From the NCBI RefSeq assembly GCF_003598715.1, contig NZ_QZFU01000017.1:62001-126000 (forward strand): DNA of 64,000 bases, given 5' to 3'. Of the stretch, positions 1 through 9,219 are shown in pieces. A program made the translations under genes and the position numbers. This DNA is from Nocardia panacis. GTDB taxonomy: Bacteria > Actinomycetota > Actinomycetes > Mycobacteriales > Mycobacteriaceae. The notes beneath the pieces were generated by a model, which was not told where the DNA came from, made no database searches, and worked only from the letters and a program-made list of their open reading frames with translations. The first letter of the stretch is position 1; each line of letters begins with the position of its first letter.

Positions 1-99
1 ATCCTTTCAAATCCCGCTTGACGTTTAACTGTGTCCGCCATACTCTAATTCGTGTCCGACGGAAACAGATTCCCATGGACACAGAATAGAGGAGTGACC

Positions 100-1281
100 G
101 TGCGCAATCAGACCGTTCTCATCTCCGGCGCGAGCATCGCCGGACCCGCCCTGGCCTACTGGCTCGACCACTACGGCTTCCGGGTGACCGTCGTGGAACG
201 CGCACCCGAACTACGGCGCGGTGGCCAGGCCGTCGACTTCACGGGCGCGACCCACCACGAGGTGCTGCGACGGATGGGCATCCTGGAGCAGGTCTACGCG
301 CACCGCACCGGCACCACCGATATCGAATTCGTCGACGACGACAATCGACGACTCGCCCTGATGTCCGGCGATTTCACCGGCGGCGACGTCGAGATCCTGC
401 GCGGCGACCTGGCCCGCATCATGTACGAGAAGACCGGCGGCGACTGCGAATACCGCTTCGGCGACACCATCACCGCGCTCACCGAGGACGCCGACGGCGT
501 GCTGGTGGAATTCGAGCACGCCGCGCCGCGGCGCTTCGACCTGGTCTTCGGCGCGGACGGAATCCACTCGCGGACAAGGCGGCTGGCCTTCGGACCGGAG
601 CGAGAGTTCGTCAGGCACCTGGGGCACTACTACTGCGTCGCGGGAGCGAGCCCGTGGCTGGACCGCCCCGAGGGCGAACCGCAGCGAGTCCTCGCACAGA
701 GCTACAACGCACCGGGCCGCGCGGCCATCAGCGGCGGACCCAAAGCGCAGCAGACCTACATCTTCGCCGCGCCCGAACTCGACTACGACCGTGACGATCT
801 CGACGCCCAGCGCCGCATCGTCGCGCGGACCTTCGCCGGGATGGGCGGACCGGTGCCGGGCATGCTCGCCGAACTCGACGGCTTCGACGACTTCTACCTG
901 GATTCCATCGCCAAGGTGCGTCGGATGGGCAGCTACACCAGGGGCCGAATCGCCCTGGTCGGCGACGCGGGCTACGGAAATACCCTGGGCGGCTTCGGCA
1001 CCGGACTCGCGATCGTCGGCGCGTACATCCTGGCGGGCGAATTAGCCGTGGCCGGTGGCGAATACACCACCGCCTTCGCCCGCTACGACGAGATCATGCT
1101 CGGCTACACCAAACTCGCCGATTCCAGCAATGCCGGACGCTTCTTCGCGCCGAAAACCGCGCTGGGCATCCGATTCCGCAACTGGTTCCTCGGCTCCAAA
1201 GGTATGGATCTGATGGTGCGCATGGCGGCGAAGTCCAAGAATATCGAGTTGGTCGACTATCCGGCCCTTGCCTTGAAGTGA
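100..1281 (+). CDS. FAD-dependent monooxygenase (PHBH-type flavoprotein)
   Basis: Group A flavin monooxygenase-like protein of 393 residues, expected to hydroxylate a small, perhaps aromatic, substrate using NAD(P)H. The N-terminus carries the dinucleotide-binding motif in the form SGASIAGPALAYWL, followed by the acidic end of the beta-alpha-beta fold (VVERAPELRRGGQAVD). The second FAD motif is LVFGADGIHSRTR near the middle, and the third is RIALVGDAGYGNTLGGFGTG near the C-terminus, where such enzymes bind the FAD ribityl chain. I place the start at the GTG at 100 because AGAGGAG lies 5 bases upstream; a longer frame runs back to 52 but has no ribosome-binding site. The substrate cannot be told from sequence. 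Confidence 0.85.
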   Translation: MRNQTVLISGASIAGPALAYWLDHYGFRVTVVERAPELRRGGQAVDFTGATHHEVLRRMGILEQVYAHRTGTTDIEFVDDDNRRLALMSGDFTGGDVEILRGDLARIMYEKTGGDCEYRFGDTITALTEDADGVLVEFEHAAPRRFDLVFGADGIHSRTRRLAFGPEREFVRHLGHYYCVAGASPWLDRPEGEPQRVLAQSYNAPGRAAISGGPKAQQTYIFAAPELDYDRDDLDAQRRIVARTFAGMGGPVPGMLAELDGFDDFYLDSIAKVRRMGSYTRGRIALVGDAGYGNTLGGFGTGLAIVGAYILAGELAVAGGEYTTAFARYDEIMLGYTKLADSSNAGRFFAPKTALGIRFRNWFLGSKGMDLMVRMAAKSKNIELVDYPALALK

Positions 1282-1438
1282 CGCCTGGTTCCCTCGCACC
1301 GACTGTGTTTCGATGGAACCCGAACGCAGCGGTGCGCGTCAAAGGGGTCAGGGCGGTACTGACGGAAGGGCGCAGGATGGGCCACAGCATGGGGAGAGCC
1401 ATCGGAACCTGTGCACAAGACAGCTCGGGAACCCGCGC

Positions 1439-2665
1439 ATGAGACAGACCGACGGTCGCGCGATCACCGATCCCGAGAATGTGCACAGCTTTTCGCACCG
1501 GGCGATTCACGATGGGGCCCAAACCATGAATCCGGAGTCGCTCGACAGCGCGCTCGACGCCTGGTCCGCCATGGCTCGCACCGTCACCGATGCGGGCGAG
1601 CAGTTCCAAACCTCGGTCAAGGGGGCGGTGGAGCAGCACTGGGAGGGTGCCTCGGCCGATGCGGCGGTGCGCCGTATCCGCGAATTCGTCGCGAGAATCG
1701 CCGAATTCGGCGAGGCGCTGGAGCAGCAGAAGGGTCCACTCACGGCGGTGGCCGCGGCGGCGTCGCGATTCAAGGCGGCCGTGCCCGCTCCGGTCGTCGG
1801 TGGCGGCGCGGAGGCGCGCAATGAGCTGGAGCAGCAGGCTCGCGACGATATGAGCACCTACTACGTACAGCCCTACAGCGCGGCCGCGCCCACCCTGCCC
1901 ACACTGCCGCCGCCCGTGGATATCGTTGCCGCACCGCCTATTACAGTGCCGGGCACGGATTCGAGGAGTTCGCCGAACACAACGGGCGGTGGCGGTGAGC
2001 GCACCACCGATGGTCCCAACACGACCGGCAAGCACGACAGGACCGGGGATCACGATAAAGCTGCGGATTCCGACAAGGCAGGCGATCACGACGGGGAGGG
2101 GAAGTCCACCGGCGAGCAGTCGGGCTCCGACGGCAAACTCCAGCAGGGCGAGAATTCCGACGGCACCCCGGAGCATCAGGGCAAACCCGAGGCGAAGCCG
2201 ACGAGTCAGAATTCCGTTGCACCGCAGTCGATCTGGAGCGAACGGACCGCACCCGCCGGACATTCCGCCACTGTCCCACTCGCGGCGACGACACTGTCCA
2301 CCCCGCCGACGCAGACCGCACCCGCGTCCTTCGCCGCGGCCCCGCACAGCGTCTTCACCCCGGCTTCGCACGCCGGTCCGCACGCCGCGGAAGGTTCCGG
2401 CGCGCCCACCTCCGCGGTGCCGCGACCGGGTCCGGCCGTACCACTGTCCGCCGCGCCTGCCGCAGGCAATGCCCAATCGACAGGTCCCGCACGCGTGGGA
2501 ACATCCGCTCCCGCAGGCTATTCCGGCCTCGCGCCGCACGGCGCGGGTCGGCGCGGCGCAGGGGACGGCGAGCACAAATCGCCCGAATACCTGCGCAGCG
2601 AGGAATATATCGAGGAGTTGCTCGGCGAGTCCGCCAAAACCGTGCCGCCTGTACTCGGCCAGTAG
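1439..2665 (+). CDS. PPE-like / WXG100-type ESX substrate with proline-rich tail
   Basis: About 408 residues. The N-terminal 130 or so form the helical WXG-type fold of ESX (type VII) substrates: the helix pair around NPESLDSALDAWSAMA and VEQHWEGASADAAVRRIREF holds the W-E-G turn. The rest is a low-complexity Pro/Thr/Ser/Gly/His tail with TGKHDRTGDHDKAADSDKAG-like acidic repeats, ending in a short conserved-looking segment (SPEYLRSEEYIEELLG). The next gene, 11 bases downstream, is an EspG-type chaperone, which fits a substrate/chaperone pair. The start is uncertain: ATG at 1439 keeps the segment NVHSFSHRAIHD, which looks part of the fold; GTG 1481 and ATG 1526 are in-frame alternatives. No PPE motif in the strict mycobacterial sense is visible. 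Confidence 0.75.
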   Translation: MRQTDGRAITDPENVHSFSHRAIHDGAQTMNPESLDSALDAWSAMARTVTDAGEQFQTSVKGAVEQHWEGASADAAVRRIREFVARIAEFGEALEQQKGPLTAVAAAASRFKAAVPAPVVGGGAEARNELEQQARDDMSTYYVQPYSAAAPTLPTLPPPVDIVAAPPITVPGTDSRSSPNTTGGGGERTTDGPNTTGKHDRTGDHDKAADSDKAGDHDGEGKSTGEQSGSDGKLQQGENSDGTPEHQGKPEAKPTSQNSVAPQSIWSERTAPAGHSATVPLAATTLSTPPTQTAPASFAAAPHSVFTPASHAGPHAAEGSGAPTSAVPRPGPAVPLSAAPAAGNAQSTGPARVGTSAPAGYSGLAPHGAGRRGAGDGEHKSPEYLRSEEYIEELLGESAKTVPPVLGQ

Positions 2666-2676
2666 GGCACGCCGAG

Positions 2677-3423
2677 GTGACGATCAAAGCGCAATGGACG
2701 CTGTCGGCCGAGCAGTTCGCCGCGGCCTGGTTCGGCACCGGCGCGGACCGGATGCCCTTCCCCTTCCGGTTCACCAGCCGCCATCACGGTTTGCGCGAAT
2801 ATCAAGCCTTCCAGCGACAATTCCAATTGGAGTTGGCCCGTGTGGAACGCGAACCGCTGCGGCGCGTCATCCAGGTGCTGGCCAAACCCGATTGGCGCAT
2901 CGAACTTTTCGGCACCGATCAGACCCGCGACGGTGCGGAGATCCGCGCCGTCGGCTGCGCCGTCCGCGGCGGCGCGGCGGTCCTGGCCGACCAGTCGCCC
3001 GCACCGGACGGCGGCCCGGTGCGCCTGCGCCGCTGCCGAATAGAGCAGTTGACCGCCGAACTGGTGGCACTGCTCCCCGATCCGCCCGCGGGCGCCGGCA
3101 GCGAGAAGAGCTACCTGCTCGACGATCTCACCGACGACCGCCCCGACCCGACGGGCAATGCCCCCGCCACCGAGATCAAATCGCGCTACCGCCGCTTCTG
3201 GCGGCAACCCTGCCAGACGAAGGGCATGGTCACGGTCTTGGTCGGCCCGCGCAACGCGTCGCCCACCCGCACCGGCAGGCTGCGTTGGATCGACACGCCC
3301 AACGGCCGCTACTGCGAGGTCCCGGCCAACCGCGCCTTGATGATCCGCCCCGGCTCGAGCGCGGATCTCCGCCGCTACCTGGACGAGTCGATCATCCGCG
3401 CTCGCGCCCGCCTGGATCGCTAG
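2677..3423 (+). CDS. EspG-family ESX secretion-associated protein
   Basis: 248 residues, the usual size for EspG, the cytosolic chaperone that binds the tip of PE/PPE heterodimers and keeps them soluble before ESX export. Typical features are the N-terminal strand WTLSAEQFAAAWFGTGADRMPFPF, the central domain with DWRIELFGTDQ and VRGGAAVLADQ, and the C-terminal WIDTPNGRYCEVPAN segment, which matches the GRLRWIDTPNGRY pattern of the family. GTG start with GCCGAG upstream. It lies 11 bases behind the PPE-like gene, so the two are probably cotranscribed. No other ESX core genes (EccA-E, MycP) are in the window, so the secretion system would be encoded elsewhere. Confidence 0.8.
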   Translation: MTIKAQWTLSAEQFAAAWFGTGADRMPFPFRFTSRHHGLREYQAFQRQFQLELARVEREPLRRVIQVLAKPDWRIELFGTDQTRDGAEIRAVGCAVRGGAAVLADQSPAPDGGPVRLRRCRIEQLTAELVALLPDPPAGAGSEKSYLLDDLTDDRPDPTGNAPATEIKSRYRRFWRQPCQTKGMVTVLVGPRNASPTRTGRLRWIDTPNGRYCEVPANRALMIRPGSSADLRRYLDESIIRARARLDR

Positions 3424-3429
3424 GTTCTC

Positions 3430-4215
3430 TCATCCATGGGCGCGGATGGTCGCCTCCAGGATCAGTGCCTCGTTCGCATACCCAACGGCGTTGGCGTGCA
3501 ACGGTTGTGCGGGCGCCTGCGGGATCACGCCCTCGGCCCAGCGCACATTCGCGGGCGCGCAGGCGTCCAGACCAACGGAGGGCGTATACGTGTCGACATA
3601 GATCGCGCCGTGCGCGGCCGCCTGAGCCGCGCTCGTAGCGTTCACGTCCAGCACCCCCTGATAGATCCGATCGGCGTCGTCCGGGGGCAGCGGCACCGAA
3701 GGGAAGCAGCCGCCCGCGCGGATTCGTTCGATCTTGCCCATCACATAGATGGTCGCGTGGGGCGCGCGGGCACGGATATCATCGAGCAGCGCGGCGTATT
3801 TCGGCTCCAACTCCGATCGGGTCCAGCCATCGGAGACGTAGTCGTTGATCCCGATATCGACGGTGACCACCGAGACGTCCTCGGAAAGCGTGTCCAATTG
3901 CGGGGTATCGGGTCCGTCGAACGGAATCTGCTGCGGCGCGTACATATTGGCGATCCGCGCCCCGGAGCAGGTGGCGTCGCGCAGGGTCAGGCCGAGCGCG
4001 GCCGCGGTGAGGTGGGCGTAATTGTGGTCGGAGCGGAAGCAGCCCAGCGGCGCCAACTGGTTCGGGATGAACGGGCCTGCCGCACCCGATTCGCCGAGCG
4101 CCACATAGATTCCGCCCGCTGCCTCGGCGGTCGCGGGCGCACTCGACAGCGCCTGTCCCGAGGCGAAGATCGCCGATAAACCCGTCACCGCGGCCCAGAC
4201 CGATCGTCGGATCAA
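3430..4215 (-). CDS. Secreted SGNH/GDSL-family hydrolase
   Basis: About 260 residues with an N-terminal signal peptide (LIRRSVWAAVTGLSAIFASGQA). The mature part has the block I motif IYVALGESGAAGP (normally GDSxSAG, here GESGAAG with the nucleophile Ser in GES), a block III VDIGINDY (GxND) and a block V segment LHANAVGYANEALI, in which the DxxH motif appears as LHANAVG. Several Cys residues (GCFRSD, ATCSGA, GGCFPS, LDACAP) suggest disulfides typical of Streptomyces-type secreted SGNH lipases. The TTG at 4215 is chosen because AGAAAGG lies 8 bases upstream; GTG 4239 adds eight residues without a ribosome-binding site. It converges on the EspG gene with only 6 bases between stops. Confidence 0.75.
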   Translation of the reverse strand: MIRRSVWAAVTGLSAIFASGQALSSAPATAEAAGGIYVALGESGAAGPFIPNQLAPLGCFRSDHNYAHLTAAALGLTLRDATCSGARIANMYAPQQIPFDGPDTPQLDTLSEDVSVVTVDIGINDYVSDGWTRSELEPKYAALLDDIRARAPHATIYVMGKIERIRAGGCFPSVPLPPDDADRIYQGVLDVNATSAAQAAAHGAIYVDTYTPSVGLDACAPANVRWAEGVIPQAPAQPLHANAVGYANEALILEATIRAHG

Positions 4216-4399
4216 CTTTCGCGCCTTTCTGCGTCGCACATCGATGGCGAGAGGCGGCGGATGCCGACCCCCGAGGTCGAGCGAAGGTGCGCAGCGAGCG
4301 GATCCGGTCCCGCACACCGAGTTGATTGTTTGCACACCTAACGGTGGACACGCCACCGGTGTTGCGCAACCAACCCGACGTGCGGGCTGATCAGGATAT

Positions 4400-5689
4400 T
4401 CAGCCGAGCAGGTGCCAATCCTCGAGGCCCTGGTACAGCGGCACGCTCTGGGCGAGCTTGGCGACCCGGCCGCGCAGTGCCTCGACATCGACGGCGCCGG
4501 TGAGCGCGCTCGCAATGATCTCGGCGACCTCGGTGAACTCGGTATCGCCGAAGCCGCGGGTGGCCAGGGCCGCGGTGCCGATGCGCAGGCCGGAGGTGAC
4601 CATCGGCGGGCGCGGGTCGAACGGAACGGCATTGCGGTTGACCGTGATGCCGATCTCGTGCAGCAGATCCTCGCCCTGCTGGCCATCGAGGGCCGAGTTG
4701 CGCAGGTCGACCAGGACCAGGTGCACATCGGTGCCGCCGGTGAGCACGCTGATGCCCTTGTCCTTGACATCGGCGGCGGTGAGCCGCTCGGCCAGGATCC
4801 GGGCGCCGGAGAGGGTGCGCTCCTGCCGGTCGCGGAATTCCGCGCCCGCGGCGATCTTGAACGCGACGGCCTTGGCGGCGATGGCGTGCATCAGCGGGCC
4901 ACCCTGCTGGCCGGGGAAGACCGCACTGTTGAGCTTCTTGGCGAACTCCTGCTTGGCCAGGATGAGGCCGGAGCGGGGGCCGCCGAGGGTCTTGTGCACG
5001 GTGGAGGAGACCACGTCGGCGTAGGGAACCGGCGAGGGGTGCAGTCCGGCCGCGACCAGTCCGGCGAAGTGCGCCATATCCACCCACAGGTACGCGCCGA
5101 CCTCGTCGGCGATCTCGCGGAAGGCCGCGAAATCCTGGTGGCGCGGGTAGGCCGACCAGCCCGCCACGATGACCTTCGGCTTGGCGGCGATGGCGGTCTT
5201 GCGCACCTCTTCCATGTCGATGCGGTGGTCCTCCTTGCTCACGCCGTAGGAGTGCACCTCGTAGAGCTTGCCGGAGAAGTTGAGCCGCATGCCGTGGGTC
5301 AGGTGGCCGCCGTGGGCCAAGTCCAGGCCGAGCAGCCGCTCGCCCGGATCCATGAGCGCCATCAGGACGGCGGCGTTGGCCTGCGCGCCCGAATGCGGCT
5401 GCACATTGGCGAATTCGGCGCCGAACAGCGACTTGGCACGGTCGCGCGCGAGGGTCTCGACCACATCGACGTGCTCGCAGCCGCCGTAGTAGCGGCGGCC
5501 CGGATAGCCCTCCGCGTACTTGTTGGTGAGCACGCTGCCCTGCGCCTGGAGCACCGCGCGCGGCACGAAATTCTCCGAGGCGATCATCTCGAGGGTGTCG
5601 CGTTCGCGGGCGAGCTCGCCCGCCATGGCGGCCGCGAGTTCGGGGTCGAGCTCGCCGAGGGACTGGGTATTGACAGAGGCGGTCGTCAC
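4400..5689 (-). CDS. glyA: Serine hydroxymethyltransferase
   Basis: 429 residues, full family length. SHMT interconverts serine and glycine with transfer of a one-carbon unit to tetrahydrofolate; it is a cytosolic PLP enzyme. Signatures visible are [11 protein letters not shown] at the N-terminus, [19 protein letters not shown], the nucleotide-like AHGGHLTHG loop, the aspartate motif [11 protein letters not shown] and the PLP-lysine motif [13 protein letters not shown]. In M. tuberculosis the homologue glyA1 (Rv1093) lies beside coaA (Rv1092c), and coaA is 2.6 kb away here, so this is the start of a conserved block with three genes inserted. Confidence 0.97.
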   Translation of the reverse strand: MTTASVNTQSLGELDPELAAAMAGELARERDTLEMIASENFVPRAVLQAQGSVLTNKYAEGYPGRRYYGGCEHVDVVETLARDRAKSLFGAEFANVQPHSGAQANAAVLMALMDPGERLLGLDLAHGGHLTHGMRLNFSGKLYEVHSYGVSKEDHRIDMEEVRKTAIAAKPKVIVAGWSAYPRHQDFAAFREIADEVGAYLWVDMAHFAGLVAAGLHPSPVPYADVVSSTVHKTLGGPRSGLILAKQEFAKKLNSAVFPGQQGGPLMHAIAAKAVAFKIAAGAEFRDRQERTLSGARILAERLTAADVKDKGISVLTGGTDVHLVLVDLRNSALDGQQGEDLLHEIGITVNRNAVPFDPRPPMVTSGLRIGTAALATRGFGDTEFTEVAEIIASALTGAVDVEALRGRVAKLAQSVPLYQGLEDWHLLG

Positions 5690-5744
5690 CCGGCCAGTCT
5701 ATTGGCCGCCCCGCTGCCGGTCGGCTCGGGGTTGTCGGTTGGGT

Positions 5745-6326
5745 TCACCGTGTCTCGAGCGGAGCCACCCCATCCAGGTGGTGGGCGAGCACGATCGCGA
5801 GTTGGACCGCGACATCGTCTAGGGGGGTGGTGGATTTCAGCGCCCGTGCCTGGATGATGGCGCCCTCGAACGAGCTGATGACGAAACTCGCGCAGGATCG
5901 GGCGGATTCGGGTGCGACGCCCGCGTCGGTGAGCGCTCGCGCGAGTTGGTCGGTCCAGTTCCGCAGCGCCGCGGCCGCCGCGGCCTGGACGGCGGGTTCG
6001 GATTCGGCCAGCGCCGCACCCGCGATCGGGCAGCCCGCGCCGAATTCGCCGCGGATCAGGTTCTTGCGCCACCAGTCGACCAGCGCGCTCGGGAACTCGC
6101 GCGGACCCGCGGCGAGGAATCGGTCCAGCAGTGCGGTCATTCGGGCGCCCGCGGTGTCGGTGGCGGCCGCGACCAGTTCGCCCTTGCCCGCGGGGAAATG
6201 CTGGTAGAGCGAGTTGCGCGAGGTGCCGGTGCGGGTGAGCAGTGCGGTGAGTCCCGCGCCGGTGACGCCCTGTTCGCGCACCAGCTCGATCGCGCCATCG
6301 ATGAGGCGTTCGCGCGGGCCGGTCAT
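5745..6326 (-). CDS. TetR-family repressor, divergent to a thioesterase
   Basis: 193 residues. The N-terminal helix-turn-helix is clear (RERLIDGAIELVREQGVTGAGLTALLTRTGTSRNSLYQHFPAGKGELV), with the TSRNSLYQHFPAGK recognition-helix block of the LmrA/YxaF-like subgroup. The C-terminal part carries ASFVISSFEGAIIQARA, typical of ligand domains with a TetR_C_33-like fold. The start at 6326 is preceded by GAGGGGAGGA. A 54-base inverted repeat lies between this gene and the divergent thioesterase gene, so I infer that it represses itself and that gene. The ligand is unknown; an acyl-thioester or aromatic compound would fit the neighbour. Confidence 0.88.
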   Translation of the reverse strand: MTGPRERLIDGAIELVREQGVTGAGLTALLTRTGTSRNSLYQHFPAGKGELVAAATDTAGARMTALLDRFLAAGPREFPSALVDWWRKNLIRGEFGAGCPIAGAALAESEPAVQAAAAAALRNWTDQLARALTDAGVAPESARSCASFVISSFEGAIIQARALKSTTPLDDVAVQLAIVLAHHLDGVAPLETR

Positions 6327-6347
6327 GGTGGTCCTCCCCTCGGTTGC

Positions 6348-6401
6348 GTGAACCGATCGGTCCATGTTGCAATCATGACAGATGTGGACCGATCGGTTCA
6401 C
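6348..6401. promoter_or_regulatory. Large inverted-repeat operator of the TetR/thioesterase pair
   Basis: Perfect 17-base arms, GTGAACCGATCGGTCCA (6348-6364) and its complement (6385-6401), separated by 20 bases. Each arm itself contains the 10-base palindrome ACCGATCGGT. It fills the 85-base gap between the divergent genes, so it probably contains two dimer sites covering both promoters. Function is inferred from position. Confidence 0.8.
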
Positions 6402-6411
6402 CGGAAAGGGA

Positions 6412-6873
6412 ATGACCATGGGCGCGCCCGCCGTCGACTACCGCACGATGTCCGGTCTGGAATTGCTCCGCGCCGTCATGGCCATGCCCGAAAAGCCGCG
6501 ATCCATCGGCTCGCTGATGGGGATCGATGCCGAGGAGATCGAATTCGGCCGGGTCGTCTTCGCCCTGGAGACCCGCCCCGATTTCGCCAACCCGCTCGGC
6601 ACCACCCACGGCGGCATCTGCGCGACCCTGCTGGATTCGGCCATGGGTTGCGCGGTGCACACCGCACTCGAGGCGGGACTCGGCTACACCACCCTGGAAC
6701 TCAAGGTCAACTACATCCGCGCGGTCCCCACCGACGGACGGCGGCTCGTCGCCACCGGGACCACCATCCACGTCGGCCGCACCACCGCCACCGCCGAGGG
6801 GCGGGTGCTGGACGCCGAGGGACGGCTCGTCGCCCACGGCACCACCACCTGCGTCATCCTGCGCGGCAACTGA
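6412..6873 (+). CDS. PaaI-type hotdog-fold thioesterase
   Basis: 153 residues with the single hotdog domain of the PaaI family, which hydrolyses acyl-CoA thioesters such as hydroxyphenylacetyl-CoA. The motif is FANPLGTTHGGICATLLDSAMGCAV: the HGG loop is followed by the helix bearing the catalytic acidic residue (LLDSAMG). The C-terminal strand reads EGRVLDAEGRLVAHGTTTCVIL. The start at 6412 follows GGAAAGGG by one base; the second ATG at 6418 (MGAPAVDY) has 7-base spacing and is equally likely. The gene is divergent from the TetR gene and the operator lies just upstream. Confidence 0.85.
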   Translation: MTMGAPAVDYRTMSGLELLRAVMAMPEKPRSIGSLMGIDAEEIEFGRVVFALETRPDFANPLGTTHGGICATLLDSAMGCAVHTALEAGLGYTTLELKVNYIRAVPTDGRRLVATGTTIHVGRTTATAEGRVLDAEGRLVAHGTTTCVILRGN

Positions 6874-6892
6874 CCCCCGTCCGCGCCCGAAT

Positions 6893-8089
6893 TCACCTGG
6901 CGCGCAGCGCGCCCGGAGTCAGCGGCTCGTCGAGCAACCTGCCGAAGCGCGCGATCCGGTCGTTGTCGTCGCGCGCGCGATCGAGCCAGCCGCCGAGCAG
7001 CCGGTAGCCCTCGACGTAGGTGCTGATGTAGGCCCGCCACAGCGGCGAGGACAGAAAACGCAGCGACTGCCGCGCCCGCTCCTCGGTGGTCAGACCCCAG
7101 CGCCGCAGGAAGGCCACCACCTCGTCGGCGTCGCGATGCCGATCGTGCAGCAGCAGCGCGGCGTCCTGCCGCACGCTCAGCAGGGCGGCCGAGGCTTCGG
7201 AAAACCGTTCCGCGCGTTCGCCATCGAAGCGCAGACCGAGGTCGGCGTAGATCTCCTGCGCCCATTTGCCCCAGCCGGGACCGACGATCGCGCCCAGCGC
7301 CAGATCGGCCAGACCTTCGGCCATCAGGCACTGCGGGGTGTTCACCAGGAACAGCGTCTGCTCGGCCTGACCGGCCGCGACCAGTCCGGCCTCCTTGCGG
7401 CAGTGCTCGGTGTGATGACCCGGATACGACTCGTGGGCGATGAGCAGCGGCAGATGCACCATGTGCTGCTTGAGGTCGGAGTTGATGGCGACCGTGGAGC
7501 GGTAATTGCCCAGGTAGTAGTTGAAACCGGACCACGGCTTGTCGCCGACGATCTCGTAGCTCACCTGCTCGTGATCGGGCAGCGGATACCGCTCGCGCAC
7601 CAGTTCGCGCAGCGCCCCCGAGAACGCCTCCACACACGCGGCCAGTCGCTCGGGCGGAATCTCGTCGGCCCTGCGGTGCGCGATCACCCGCTCGACCAGC
7701 GGACCCGACCCGCCGAGCACCTCGTCCATCCGCCGGTGCGCGTCGCGGTAGTCCTCGGTATCGCCCGGCGCGATATCCACATCGAAGTAGGCGCGCACCT
7801 CCGCGACGAACGCGATGTCCTCGCCCGCGAACTTGCGCGCCGAGCACTCCATGGCACCCAGGTGGACATCGAGGAATTCGACGCGCTGCGCGGGGAGTCC
7901 GCTGTGCGGCAGCGCCGCTCGCAGTTCGACGGCGCGACGGGCCAGTTCGCCGGGCTGCGGGGGCGGCGCGTTGTCCACCGCGCGACGCAATGCGGGATCG
8001 CCGGTGTAGGCGTCGACGAAACCCTCCTCCAGCCGGTCGAAGGCCAATCCGAGCCGCAGGTACTCCGTCACGAGTTGGTGCGCGTCCAT
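6893..8089 (-). CDS. DUF885 family protein (putative metallopeptidase)
   Basis: 398 residues. The DUF885 family is all-helical and contains an HExxxGHH motif resembling that of zinc peptidases; here it reads LLIAHESYPGHHTEHCRK, and a glutamate that could be a third ligand lies in NTPQCLMAEGLADLAL. The rest is helical and acidic/basic mixed, with no signal peptide, so it is probably cytosolic. The true substrate of the family is unknown. I start it at the ATG at 8089 (AAGG 8 bases upstream) rather than at 8182, because the longer N-terminus is basic and out of character. Confidence 0.75.
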   Translation of the reverse strand: MDAHQLVTEYLRLGLAFDRLEEGFVDAYTGDPALRRAVDNAPPPQPGELARRAVELRAALPHSGLPAQRVEFLDVHLGAMECSARKFAGEDIAFVAEVRAYFDVDIAPGDTEDYRDAHRRMDEVLGGSGPLVERVIAHRRADEIPPERLAACVEAFSGALRELVRERYPLPDHEQVSYEIVGDKPWSGFNYYLGNYRSTVAINSDLKQHMVHLPLLIAHESYPGHHTEHCRKEAGLVAAGQAEQTLFLVNTPQCLMAEGLADLALGAIVGPGWGKWAQEIYADLGLRFDGERAERFSEASAALLSVRQDAALLLHDRHRDADEVVAFLRRWGLTTEERARQSLRFLSSPLWRAYISTYVEGYRLLGGWLDRARDDNDRIARFGRLLDEPLTPGALRAR

Positions 8090-8277
8090 TTCGCCGACCT
8101 TAGCCGGTCGCTGCCGCCCGCGAGCCGACCACACGGCAGCATCCGATCGGTTACCAAGCGGAAGTGGCACCCGCCGTGTCACACGGGCAAGGGGCAGAGC
8201 AGAATTCAGCTATGCGGCCCCAGTTAGACCGAATCGCGCATTGTCGTCCGGATTCGCGAATGCGGAGCGTCGGGTAA

Positions 8278-9210
8278 ATGGCGCGAATGAGCGAGCCGAG
8301 CCCCTATGTGGAATTCGACCGGAAGCAGTGGCGCACGCTGCGCAAATCCACACCGCTCGTGCTCACCGAGGAAGAACTGATCGGCCTGCGCGGCCTCGGC
8401 GAACAGATCGATCTGGAGGAGGTGGCCGAGGTCTATCTGCCCCTGGCCCGGCTGATCCACCTGCAGGTCGCCGCGCGCCAGCGGCTGTTCGCCGCCACCG
8501 CCACCTTCCTCGGCGATACCCATCCCGATCGTCAGGTGCCTTTCGTGATCGGCGTCGCGGGCAGTGTCGCGGTGGGCAAGTCCACCACCGCCCGCGTGCT
8601 GCAGGCGCTGCTGGCGCGCTGGGATCACCACCCGCGTGTGGATTTGGTCACAACGGATGGATTCCTCTATCCCACCGCGGAACTCACCCGCCGGGGCATC
8701 ATGCACCGCAAGGGTTTTCCGGACAGTTACGACCGGCGCAAACTGCTGCGCTTCGTCACCGAAGTCAAATCCGGGGCGGCCGAGGTGTGCGCGCCGGTGT
8801 ATTCGCACATCTCCTACGACATCGTGCCCGACAAAATGCACTGCGTGCACCAGCCCGACATTCTCATCGTGGAGGGTCTCAATGTGCTCCAGACCGGGCC
8901 GCGGCTGATGGTCTCGGATCTGTTCGACTTCTCCATCTATGTCGACGCGCGCATCGAGGATATCGAGAACTGGTACGTGCGGCGATTTCTCGCGCTGCGA
9001 GCGACCGGATTCGCCGAACCGAACGCGCACTTCCACCACTACGCCCAGTTCACCGACGAGCAGGCCACCACGGCGGCCAAGGAGATCTGGAACAACACCA
9101 ACCGCCCCAACCTGGTGGAGAACATCCTGCCGACCCGTCCCCGCGCCACCCTGGTGTTGCGCAAGGACGCCGATCACAGCATCAATCGAATTCGGTTGCG
9201 GAAACTCTGA
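8278..9210 (+). CDS. coaA: Type I pantothenate kinase
   Basis: 310 residues, full length for bacterial type I pantothenate kinase, which phosphorylates pantothenate in the first step of coenzyme A synthesis. The P-loop is [25 protein letters not shown] carries the catalytic Asp; [17 protein letters not shown] and [11 protein letters not shown] are family signatures; [11 protein letters not shown] follows. Synteny with M. tuberculosis coaA (Rv1092c) supports the call. The ATG at 8287 ([10 protein letters not shown]) is an alternative start. Confidence 0.97.
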   Translation: MARMSEPSPYVEFDRKQWRTLRKSTPLVLTEEELIGLRGLGEQIDLEEVAEVYLPLARLIHLQVAARQRLFAATATFLGDTHPDRQVPFVIGVAGSVAVGKSTTARVLQALLARWDHHPRVDLVTTDGFLYPTAELTRRGIMHRKGFPDSYDRRKLLRFVTEVKSGAAEVCAPVYSHISYDIVPDKMHCVHQPDILIVEGLNVLQTGPRLMVSDLFDFSIYVDARIEDIENWYVRRFLALRATGFAEPNAHFHHYAQFTDEQATTAAKEIWNNTNRPNLVENILPTRPRATLVLRKDADHSINRIRLRKL

Positions 9211-9219
9211 ATTGAGAGT

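Noticed and set aside
30..99. Extended start of the monooxygenase at 52
   Set aside because: No ribosome-binding site; GTG 100 has AGAGGAG at proper spacing.
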